64,000 nucleotides of DNA from Pelomonas sp047654805 (GTDB lineage: Bacteria > Pseudomonadota > Gammaproteobacteria > Burkholderiales > Burkholderiaceae_C): contig NZ_JASGIV010000001.1 in assembly GCF_047654805.1 (NCBI RefSeq), positions 4,402,001-4,466,000 of the forward strand, in the 5' to 3' direction. Below the pieces are notes generated by a model. That model worked only from the letters and a program-made list of their open reading frames with translations, ran no database searches and had not been told where the DNA came from. A program made the position numbers and the translations under genes. Below are positions 33,838 to 41,082 of the stretch, piece after piece. Numbering within the stretch: position 1 is the first letter of the stretch; every line of letters starts with the position of its first letter.

Positions 33838-34737
33838 ATGGTCTCCGCCGTCTTCCACTCCCCCGGCGACAGCGCCGTCGCCACCGCTCCCGCACCGGCG
33901 GCCGTCAGCCGCCCGGCCTCACCCACGCCCGAACTCAAGACACGCCCCCGGCGCGATCCTGTCGACTGGCGCGCGCTGGCGCTGCGCGTGCTGCCCCCCG
34001 TGCTCAGCATCGCCCTGCTCATCGGCCTGTGGGGCCTGGCGACCCAGAAGGGCGGCAGCTTTCCAACCCCGGCGGCCACCTTTGATGCCGCCGTCAAGCT
34101 CTTCGCCGACCCGTTCTATCGCAACGGCCCGAACGACCAAGGGATCGGCTGGAACATCCTGAATTCACTGGGCCGTGTCGGCGTGGGTTTCGGCCTGGCG
34201 GCGCTGGTGGGCATCCCGCTGGGCTTCATGATCGGCCGCTTCGAGTTCGCCAATCGCATGGTGTCACCGCTGATCGCGCTGCTCAAGCCGGTGTCGCCCC
34301 TGGCTTGGCTGCCCATCGGCCTGCTGGCCTTCAAGAGCGCCAACCCGGCCGCCATCTGGACCATCTTCATCTGCTCGATCTGGCCGATGGTGGTGAACAC
34401 CGCCGTCGGCGTTCAGCGTGTGCCGCAGGACTACCTGAACGTCGCACGCGTGCTCAAGCTCAGCGAGTGGAAGGTCATCACCCGCATCCTGCTGCCCGCC
34501 GTTCTGCCCTACGTGCTGACGGGCGTGCGACTGTCGGTCGGCACGGCCTGGCTGGTCATCGTCGCGGCTGAGATGCTGACCGGCGGCGTGGGCATCGGCT
34601 TCTGGGTCTGGGACGAGTGGAACAACCTCAACGTCGCCCACATCCTCATCGCCATCTTCGTCATCGGCACCGTCGGGCTGCTGCTCGAATGGGTGCTGAT
34701 CTCCCTTGCCAAGCACTTCACCTTTGAAGAGGACTGA
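33838..34737 (+). CDS. nasE: Nitrate ABC transporter permease
   Basis: The 299-residue inner-membrane protein has a Pro/Ala-rich cytoplasmic N-terminus of about 45 residues. Six or so membrane segments follow. The NrtB-type features include LGRVGVGFGLAALVGIPLGF, LLKPVSPLAWLPIGLLAF and the EAA-like loop around RVPQDYLNVARVLKLSEWKV. ILLPAVLPYVLTGVRL follows it. It pairs with the ATPase encoded next and the binding protein upstream; the family name nrtB is an alternative. The ATG at 33838 lies five bases after the nasF stop. A much longer frame upstream is out of register with nasF and rejected. Confidence 0.92.
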   Translation: MVSAVFHSPGDSAVATAPAPAAVSRPASPTPELKTRPRRDPVDWRALALRVLPPVLSIALLIGLWGLATQKGGSFPTPAATFDAAVKLFADPFYRNGPNDQGIGWNILNSLGRVGVGFGLAALVGIPLGFMIGRFEFANRMVSPLIALLKPVSPLAWLPIGLLAFKSANPAAIWTIFICSIWPMVVNTAVGVQRVPQDYLNVARVLKLSEWKVITRILLPAVLPYVLTGVRLSVGTAWLVIVAAEMLTGGVGIGFWVWDEWNNLNVAHILIAIFVIGTVGLLLEWVLISLAKHFTFEED

Positions 34738-34741
34738 TGTC

Positions 34742-35539
34742 ATGAAGCCGTTCATTCAAGTGCAAGACGCGGAGATGGTTTTCACCACCCGCAAGGGCCG
34801 TTTCCACGCACTGCAGAACGTCAGCCTCGACGTTCAGCGCGGCGAGTTCATCACGCTGATCGGCCATTCGGGCTGCGGCAAGTCCACCCTGCTCAACCTG
34901 ATCGCCGGCCTGCTGGCGCCCACTTCAGGCGCATTGATCTGCGACGGACGCGAGATCGCCGCGCCCGGCCCGGAGCGCGCCGTCGTGTTCCAGAACCACT
35001 CGCTGCTGCCCTGGTTGTCCTGCCTGGACAACGTGCTGCTGGCCGTCGAGTCCGTCTTCGGCGGCAAGGAGGCCAGCGCCAAGCTCAAGGTACGCGCCCG
35101 CGCTGCGCTGGAGCTGGTGGGCATGAGCCATGCGCTGCACAAGCGGCCGCACGAGATCTCCGGCGGCATGAAGCAGCGCGTCGGCATCGCGCGCGCGCTG
35201 GCCATGGAGCCCAAGGTGCTGCTGATGGACGAGCCCTTCGGCGCGCTTGATGCGCTGACCCGCGCCAGGCTGCAGGACGAGCTTCTGAAGATCGTCGCGC
35301 GCACGCAAAGCACGGTCATCATGGTCACCCACGACGTGGACGAGGCCGTGCTGCTGAGCGACCGCATCGTCATGATGACCAATGGGCCGGCCGCCACCAT
35401 AGGCGAGATCCTGGAGGTAGGCATCCCGCGGCCGCGCGTGCGCGTAGAGCTGGCCGAGGATCCACGCTACGTCGCGGCGCGCAAGGAAGTCATCGACTTC
35501 CTTTACACGCGCCACGCACACGTCGAGCAGGCGGCCTAG
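34742..35539 (+). CDS. nasD: Nitrate ABC transporter ATP-binding protein
   Basis: The 265-residue ATPase has Walker A GHSGCGKST, the Q-loop in VVFQNHSLLPW, the signature ISGGMKQRVGIARAL, Walker B LLMDEPFGALD and the switch histidine in MVTHDVDEA. The C-terminal IPRPRVRVEL segment is typical of the NrtC/NrtD/TauB group. It lacks the C-terminal NrtA-like domain of cyanobacterial NrtC and so corresponds to NrtD/NasD. Start at 34742 is five bases after the permease stop. The last four bases overlap the convergent sensor kinase. Confidence 0.93.
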   Translation: MKPFIQVQDAEMVFTTRKGRFHALQNVSLDVQRGEFITLIGHSGCGKSTLLNLIAGLLAPTSGALICDGREIAAPGPERAVVFQNHSLLPWLSCLDNVLLAVESVFGGKEASAKLKVRARAALELVGMSHALHKRPHEISGGMKQRVGIARALAMEPKVLLMDEPFGALDALTRARLQDELLKIVARTQSTVIMVTHDVDEAVLLSDRIVMMTNGPAATIGEILEVGIPRPRVRVELAEDPRYVAARKEVIDFLYTRHAHVEQAA

Positions 35540-36741
35540 AACACCACCTCGGCGCGCAGGCCGCCCTCGGGCCGGTTGCTCAGGCTCAGCAGGGCGCCCT
35601 GGCGTCGCACCAACTGCTGCGCGATGTACAGGCCCAGGCCCGTGCCGCCGGTCTCGCGGCTGCGCGAGCCCTCGACGCGCCGGAATGGCTGGCGCACACG
35701 CTCCAGCTCCGCCTCCGGGATGCCGGGTCCGTCGTCCTCGACGACCAGCCGCGTGACGCCCGCCGACAGCTCGACGCTCACCCGGGCCTGGCCGGCATAG
35801 CGCAACGCGTTCCCGGCCAGGTTGTCGACGACGCGACGAAGCGCGACCGGGTCCGCGTTGACAACGGCCGGCGGTCCCTGGAAGCGGATATCCGCTCCCG
35901 TCTCGGCCAGGTCGTCGACGGCGGATTGAGCCAGCGCCGACAGGTCTACCCGCTGGACCTGTGCCGACTCCCCAGGACGGAACACCTGGATGACGCTCTC
36001 CACGAGCTGGTTCATCTCGCGCAGGTCGTCGATGCAGCGCTCGCGCACCTTGGCCTCGACCTCGCCCGTCTCCAGCCGCAGCCGCATGCGAGTCAGCGGC
36101 GTGCGAAGGTCATGCGAGATGGCCGCGATCATCAGTCCTCGCTCCTCGAATTGCCTGCTCAGCTCAGCGGCCATGCGGTTGAACACCGCTGCAGCCTCGC
36201 GCACCTCGACAGTGCCTTCGTATTCGGGCAGCTCGGGTGCGGGACGCCCCTGCGCGAGGGCCGGTGTCAGCGCCTGCGCCGCGCTCACCAACCGGCGCAT
36301 AGGCCTGGCCAGCCAGCGCGAGCCCCACCAGGCGGCGAGCGCAATGACGAGCATGCGCACACCGTAGTCGACGAGGCTGCCACGCAGAGTCAACGTGGGC
36401 GGCAGCGACGGGAAAGTGGGCAGCCTCACGCTTCCAGCCTCCGGGCGCGGCGAGCGGCCAAAGTCCGGCCCGGCCCTGCCGCCGGGACCAGGCCCGGGGC
36501 CGAAGCCCTCGCGCCGCTCCGGGTGCGCGCCCTCGAGATCATCCGGCTCCTGCGGCATCCGCCGCGTACCTTCGCCAGGCATCGGCATGGGCATCGCCGG
36601 CCAATTCGTCATCGTCGGCAGCGCGCCGCTGACGCGAGTGACCGTCAACCAGGCCACGCCGTGGCTGAGCACGAGCGCCAGCCACATCAGCAGGAACAGG
36701 CGCAGGCCGAGCCCGTCCCAGGACTTGAGACGCTTCAACAC
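35536..36741 (-). CDS. EnvZ-type sensor histidine kinase
   Basis: The 401-residue membrane kinase has two transmembrane segments, at about 14-34 and 127-146, and between them a periplasmic loop of about 90 residues rich in Pro, Gly and Arg. HAMP, HisKA with the phosphoacceptor in ISHDLRTPLTRMR, and HATPase (NLAGNALRYA, DDGPGIP, GTGLGLYIAQQL) follow. Its start overlaps the response regulator's stop by seven bases. It is the third gene of an operon with a dioxygenase-like protein and an OmpR-type regulator. It is convergent with nasD, overlapping by four bases. The signal is unknown. Confidence 0.9.
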   Translation of the reverse strand: MLKRLKSWDGLGLRLFLLMWLALVLSHGVAWLTVTRVSGALPTMTNWPAMPMPMPGEGTRRMPQEPDDLEGAHPERREGFGPGPGPGGRAGPDFGRSPRPEAGSVRLPTFPSLPPTLTLRGSLVDYGVRMLVIALAAWWGSRWLARPMRRLVSAAQALTPALAQGRPAPELPEYEGTVEVREAAAVFNRMAAELSRQFEERGLMIAAISHDLRTPLTRMRLRLETGEVEAKVRERCIDDLREMNQLVESVIQVFRPGESAQVQRVDLSALAQSAVDDLAETGADIRFQGPPAVVNADPVALRRVVDNLAGNALRYAGQARVSVELSAGVTRLVVEDDGPGIPEAELERVRQPFRRVEGSRSRETGGTGLGLYIAQQLVRRQGALLSLSNRPEGGLRAEVVF

Positions 36742-37448
36742 GGGCTTACCTCGGCGTCGAAAAGATAGCCTTCGCCGCGCACGGTACGGATCAGGCTGGG
36801 CTCACGGGCCGTGTCGCCGAGCTTGGCCCGCAGCCGGGACACGGCCAGGTCGATGCTGCGGTCGTTGACCTCCACGCCCGGCGCTCGGGTCAGCTCGATG
36901 AGCTGGTCGCGGCTGAGCACCCGCCCTGGGCGCTGCACGAAGGCCGCCAGCAACCGGAACTCGGCACTGGACAACGCGATGCCCACGTCGTCGGCGCTGA
37001 CGAGCTGGCGGGTCATGCGGTCGAAGCGCCAGCGGCCGAAGCGCAGAAGGCGCGTGTCGTCCTGCAGGGCCAGGCCCTTGTTCGCGCGCCGCACCAGCGC
37101 CTGCAGCCGCGCTACAAGCTCGCGCGGCTCGAAGGGCTTGGCCAGGTAGTCGTCCGCACCCAGCTCCAGGCCGACGACACGGCTCATGGTGTCGCCGCGC
37201 GCGGTCAGCATCAGCACCGGGGGAGCATCGGCCTGCGTGCCCAGCCAGCGCAACAGCGCCAGGCCGTCCTCGCCGGGCAGCATCAGGTCCAGCACGATGG
37301 CGTCGACCTTGGGCTGGAGCGCCAGCCGCTGCCGCATCGCCCCGCCGTCCGCCGCCGCGCTGACCTGCCAGCCGAAGCTTGCAAGGTAGGCCGTCAGGCT
37401 GGCACGGATCTCGGCATCGTCGTCGACGACGAGGCAATGTCCATTCAT
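36735..37448 (-). CDS. OmpR-type response regulator
   Basis: The 237-residue protein has a receiver (VVDDD pocket, D54 in IVLDLMLPGEDG, T in LTARGD, K in LAKPFEPREL) and a winged-helix C-terminal domain (LSSAEFRLLAAFVQRPGRVL, VNDRSIDLAVSRLRAKLG, IRTVRGEGYLF). It is the partner of the EnvZ-type kinase immediately downstream. The ATG at 37448 overlaps the dioxygenase-like stop by four bases. Longer frames to 37892 run through that gene in another register and are rejected. It resembles regulators such as OmpR/RstA; no target can be named. Confidence 0.92.
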   Translation of the reverse strand: MNGHCLVVDDDAEIRASLTAYLASFGWQVSAAADGGAMRQRLALQPKVDAIVLDLMLPGEDGLALLRWLGTQADAPPVLMLTARGDTMSRVVGLELGADDYLAKPFEPRELVARLQALVRRANKGLALQDDTRLLRFGRWRFDRMTRQLVSADDVGIALSSAEFRLLAAFVQRPGRVLSRDQLIELTRAPGVEVNDRSIDLAVSRLRAKLGDTAREPSLIRTVRGEGYLFDAEVSPC

Positions 37449-38308
37449 ACCGCGATGCCTACTTTCAATCGGGCCACGTAACCAGCGCTGACCGATCCCG
37501 TCACGGTCGCCATCTGCGTGCTGTAGCCGTCGCTGAAGATGCCGTCGGTCGCCAGGCTGATGGCATTGTTGTTGGTCGCGCTGTTGCCATAGCCGCTGGT
37601 GGCGTAGACGGCGCTGTTGGCGTCCGACGGGAAGCACAGCTGCGAGGTGCGCAGCTTGTTGTTCCAGTTCGTCGCCGTCGTCGTGCTGCGGTAGACCTCG
37701 AAATGGATGTGCGGTACGCGGCCTGAGTAGCAGCCAGGGTAGATGGTCTGGAACACCGCCGTGCCGTCGCTGGCCGTGGCCTGCACGCCGCGCAGATAGT
37801 TCTCGGCCGTCACGCCGCTGGAATACATGGAGTAGCGGCCCAGGGCATCGCAGTGCCAGAGGTAAATGGCATAGCCGGCAAGGTCGGCGCAAGAGGCGTT
37901 GGTGTTCACGAGCTCGATGATGACCTGAAGTGGCACACCCGTGGCGACACCGGTGGCGCCTGCAATGCTGGCACGGATGTCGCTGCGCACGATGCCCGAT
38001 AGCGCCAGCGCATTGGCGACGCTGCCGTTGGCGCTGTTGGAACCGTCGCCGGGATAGGGGCCCTCGGTCTCGCTGGGAATGACGGAGCAGCCGCTGCTGG
38101 TCGAACTGCTGCCCGAGGAACCGGAAGACGTCGACGTGGTGGACGAGCTGGTCACCGTGTCGGTGCCGCCACCACCGCAGCCTGCAAGGGCCAGCGCACC
38201 GGCGCCGCCCGCGCCCAGCAGCCAGCGCAGTGCCATGCGGCGCTCCAGGGCCTGCTGCTGCAGGCGGTTCAGGTCGTGGGTCAGGCCCAGGTCATGGTCG
38301 TGGTGCAT
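37445..38308 (-). CDS. Intradiol dioxygenase-like protein, exported
   Basis: The 287-residue protein has an N-terminal LERRMALRWLLGAGGAGALA segment resembling a twin-arginine signal, ending in a lipobox-like ALAGC. A Ser/Thr/Gly-rich linker follows and then an intradiol ring-cleavage dioxygenase fold. Expected iron ligands are visible as the tyrosines in AIYLWHCDALGRYSMYS and the histidines in VPHIHFEV. Related exported proteins are common in Burkholderiales, and most have no proven activity. The ATG at 38308 has AAGGAG six bases upstream. It leads an operon with an OmpR-type regulator and a sensor kinase, each overlapping the next. Catechol cleavage is not established. Confidence 0.8.
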   Translation of the reverse strand: MHHDHDLGLTHDLNRLQQQALERRMALRWLLGAGGAGALALAGCGGGGTDTVTSSSTTSTSSGSSGSSSTSSGCSVIPSETEGPYPGDGSNSANGSVANALALSGIVRSDIRASIAGATGVATGVPLQVIIELVNTNASCADLAGYAIYLWHCDALGRYSMYSSGVTAENYLRGVQATASDGTAVFQTIYPGCYSGRVPHIHFEVYRSTTTATNWNNKLRTSQLCFPSDANSAVYATSGYGNSATNNNAISLATDGIFSDGYSTQMATVTGSVSAGYVARLKVGIAV

Positions 38309-38392
38309 CGCGGCTCCTTCAGCTGTGGACGGATGCATTGCATCGCCGCGATGTATCGGGCGGATCGGCAGATTGTGTCGCCGCTGAAACGT

Positions 38393-39640
38393 TCAACCGA
38401 GGATCAGCTGCAGCGACCCCTGCAGCGCCTGGATCAGCGCCTCCAGCGCCTGCAGCAGCCGCTCGCTTCCCTGGTGCATGCGCTGTACCGCATCGCCCTG
38501 TTCCACGCGCAGGCCGCGCAGCAGCAGCAGCCAGGCCTCGTCCACCGCGGCGAAGGCCGGCTGCAGTGCGGGGCCGGCCAGCGGCGCGGCGCGTACCTCG
38601 TCATAGGCCCTGACGAACTCGTCCAGGCCCGCGACCAGGCCGCTGCCGTCATGGCCGGGCAGGACCTGGGCAAGCAGGCCCTCCTTGGCCAGGCGCTGGC
38701 TCAGCAGGCGCAGCCGCGTCACCTGGGCCAGCAGGCCAACGGGTCGTTGGCCGGCACGCTCGGACAGCCGTGCCACCAGCACCTCGCTGCTCTCCAGCAG
38801 CTGCTGGGCAGCGCGGTCGCTGCGTGCAAGATCCGGCTGGCGGCTGGCAAGGGCCGCGTCCAGCTGCGCCCAGGCGAAGGACACGGCGGCCAGTTCCTCG
38901 GCCAGCTCATGGCGAAGCAACTCGCCCAGACGGGCCAGGTTGGCGGCGACGCGCTCTGCTGACGCATCCAGCAGCGCCTGGGCCTCGCGGCGCTCCGGCG
39001 GCGCCAGCCGCGGCCATTGGCGCAGCGCCTGCAGCTTGACCAGGCGCTGGCTCAGCATGCGCTGCGCGCCGGCTCGCTCCAGGGCCTCGGCCAGCTCACT
39101 GGTGTGCACGACGCCGCGCGCCACCTCGGGCAGCTTGGACTGGGTCTGCATGGCCGTGTTGCGCAGCAACGCGAAGGCGGCGGCCTCGTCGATGCCACGG
39201 GCCTGCATCAGCAGCCCCTTCGCACGTTCGGTCCACTTGCGCTCGTCCAGCCTGGCCTGGGCGGCGAGTTCTCGAGACTGCTGCTGGGCAGCCAGGTCCC
39301 GGGCCCACAGCAAGGCCTCGCCCAACACGCCGGCATCGACGTCCGTCGGCAGCCATTGCACGGCACCGCGGGCCAGCACGGCCTGCCGCTCCGGGCCCCT
39401 GGGCGGCGGCGACAGCACTACCACGGGCAGACCGAACGCCCGCTCGCCGTGCAGCAGCTGCGCCATTGCGGTGCAGTCCTGGCACCACAGCAGGCCCAGC
39501 GCCGCAGCGTCGGCGGGCGCCGTCAGCTCTGAAACGGTGCGCAGCTCCCAGCCCAGCGCCCGCAGCGCCGCGGCCTGGGGCGGCGGTTCGGGGCAGCAGA
39601 TCAGCAGGGGCAGAAGGGGGGCCATCGCGGTATCGGACAT
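38393..39640 (-). CDS. ANTAR regulator with PilJ/NarX-like sensor repeats
   Basis: The 415-residue cytoplasmic protein has a receiver-like N-terminus (1-115) without a clear acidic pocket. An ANTAR RNA-binding domain (about 128-178, LDERKWTERAKGLLMQARG) follows. After it come two helical repeats that resemble the PilJ/type IV pilus methyl-accepting transducer N-terminal domain: AGAQRMLSQRLVKLQ near 191-205 and RLRLLSQRLAKE further on. The PilJ family is related to the nitrate-sensing domains of NarX and NarQ. The order differs from NasR, where a NIT sensor comes before ANTAR. It is divergent from the nitrate transporter, so a nitrate-responsive antiterminator is inferred. Start at 39640 was chosen at MSDTAMAP; a longer frame reaches into the transporter promoter. 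Confidence 0.82.
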   Translation of the reverse strand: MSDTAMAPLLPLLICCPEPPPQAAALRALGWELRTVSELTAPADAAALGLLWCQDCTAMAQLLHGERAFGLPVVVLSPPPRGPERQAVLARGAVQWLPTDVDAGVLGEALLWARDLAAQQQSRELAAQARLDERKWTERAKGLLMQARGIDEAAAFALLRNTAMQTQSKLPEVARGVVHTSELAEALERAGAQRMLSQRLVKLQALRQWPRLAPPERREAQALLDASAERVAANLARLGELLRHELAEELAAVSFAWAQLDAALASRQPDLARSDRAAQQLLESSEVLVARLSERAGQRPVGLLAQVTRLRLLSQRLAKEGLLAQVLPGHDGSGLVAGLDEFVRAYDEVRAAPLAGPALQPAFAAVDEAWLLLLRGLRVEQGDAVQRMHQGSERLLQALEALIQALQGSLQLILG

Positions 39641-39700
39641 GGTTTCGGTCTTCACGCCCCAAAACGGCGCAAGAAGCAGGCCAACCGGCCTGCGCCCAGC

Positions 39701-39753
39701 AGGCATGAGGCTTGCGAGTATCGGCGCGTGGCTCCCGCAATGGTGCAGGCGCC
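39701..39753 (+). promoter_or_regulatory. Sigma-54-like promoter and ANTAR-type hairpin of the nitrate transporter gene
   Basis: AGGCATGAGGCTTGC at 39701-39715 keeps the GG-N10-GC spacing and a perfect TTGC, with two mismatches in the -24 half. Transcription would start near 39727. Right after it CCCGC (from 39734) and GCAGG (to 39749) form an imperfect stem around the hexaloop AATGGT (39739-39744), again A1/G4. The second hairpin and a terminator are not clear, so confidence is lower than at nasF. Confidence 0.45.
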
Positions 39754-39828
39754 CTCCCGTTGCGACGTCCGCGCCCCCAGGCACGCGACCGCCGGGCGGG
39801 CCAGGGCGTGCGAAAGATCGAGCCCCAG

Positions 39829-41082
39829 ATGTCCACCCTGCAAAACTTCAAGCGCGCCGGCCACAGCCCCACGCTGTTCGCCGCCTTCCTGTACTTCGCG
39901 TTCTCCTGCTGCATCTGGGTGCTCAACGGTGCCCTGGCGCCGTTCATCAGCGAGGCCTACAACCTGACGCCAGCGCAGAAGGGCTTGATGCTGTCGATCC
40001 CCATCATGGCGGGTGCGCTGATGCGCTTTCCGCTGGGCCTGCTGTCGCAATACATCGGCCGCAAGAACGCGACGCTCGTCGAGATGGGCCTGATCGCGGT
40101 CGCCATGCTGTACGGCTACTTCATGGTGAGGAGCTACGACGACCTGCTGGCCATGGGCGTGCTGCTGGGCATCGCAGGCGCCAGCTTTGGCGTGGCGCTG
40201 AGCCTGGGCTCTGGCTGGTTTCCGCCGCAATACAAGGGTCTGGCCATGGGCCTGGTGGGCGCCGGAAACGTCGGCACGGCGGTATCAGTGCTCGTCGCAC
40301 CGCCGCTGGCCCAGGCCTTCGGCTGGCAGACGGTCTACGCCATCGCCGCCGCGGCCATCGTCGTCCCCATGGTCGTCATGATCGCTTTCGCCAAGGAGCC
40401 GCCCGATGTCGACGCCCACGCTTCGCTGCGCGAGCATGTGGCCTGCCTGTTCGAGAAGGACGGCTGGGCCTTCAGCCTGATCTACGGCGTGACTTTCGGT
40501 GGCTTCATCGGCCTCACCACCTTTTTGCCCACCTATTACCACGACCAATTCGGCGTCTCAAAGGTGCAGGCCGGCCAGCTGACCATGCTGGCGGCCTTCA
40601 TGGGCGCTGCGGTGCGCGTCGTCGGCGGCTGGCTGTCGGACCGCTGGGGTGGCGTCAACATGCTGACTGGCGTGCTCGTCGTCGTCGCAATCAGCCTGGG
40701 CCTCGTCGGCATGAGCAGCGGCTCGCTGGTGCTGACGACGCTACTGCTCATCGTCTGCTTCGCGGCCCTGGGCGCGGGCAACGGCGCCCTCTTCCAGCTG
40801 GTGCCGCTGCGCTGGCCGGCAGCGACGGCCGTGGCTGGCTCCATGATCGGCGAGATCGGCGCCCTGGGCGGCGGGCTCGTACCCAACCTGATGGGCGTGT
40901 CCAAGCAGCACGCCGGCACGTATCTGTGGGGCTTCGTCACATTCGCCGTGCTGGCCGTGTTGATGCTCTTCGTCATGCGCATCATGCAGATCCGCTGGAC
41001 ACGCACCTGGGCCGAGAAGGGTGGGCGGGCCCGACGCAGCTCAGGCCCGCAGGCCGATCCGGTGCACTACCAGCGCGCCTGA
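39829..41082 (+). CDS. MFS nitrate/nitrite transporter (NarK/NasA type)
   Basis: This 417-residue protein has about twelve membrane segments. Nitrate signature motifs are visible as SFGVALSLGSGWFPPQYKGL, GLVGAGNVGTAVSVLV and, in the second half, LGAGNGALFQLVPLRWP. These contain the glycine-rich nitrate-porter sequences of the NNP family, and arginines in MRFPLGLLSQYIGRKN lie where substrate arginines are expected. The ATG at 39829 starts the conserved region. It duplicates nitrate uptake capacity alongside the ABC system. It is convergent with and directly abuts the phosphatase-kinase gene, with no gap between stop codons. Known as nasA or narK depending on organism; the symbol is left blank to avoid confusion with the reductase. 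Confidence 0.93.
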   Translation: MSTLQNFKRAGHSPTLFAAFLYFAFSCCIWVLNGALAPFISEAYNLTPAQKGLMLSIPIMAGALMRFPLGLLSQYIGRKNATLVEMGLIAVAMLYGYFMVRSYDDLLAMGVLLGIAGASFGVALSLGSGWFPPQYKGLAMGLVGAGNVGTAVSVLVAPPLAQAFGWQTVYAIAAAAIVVPMVVMIAFAKEPPDVDAHASLREHVACLFEKDGWAFSLIYGVTFGGFIGLTTFLPTYYHDQFGVSKVQAGQLTMLAAFMGAAVRVVGGWLSDRWGGVNMLTGVLVVVAISLGLVGMSSGSLVLTTLLLIVCFAALGAGNGALFQLVPLRWPAATAVAGSMIGEIGALGGGLVPNLMGVSKQHAGTYLWGFVTFAVLAVLMLFVMRIMQIRWTRTWAEKGGRARRSSGPQADPVHYQRA

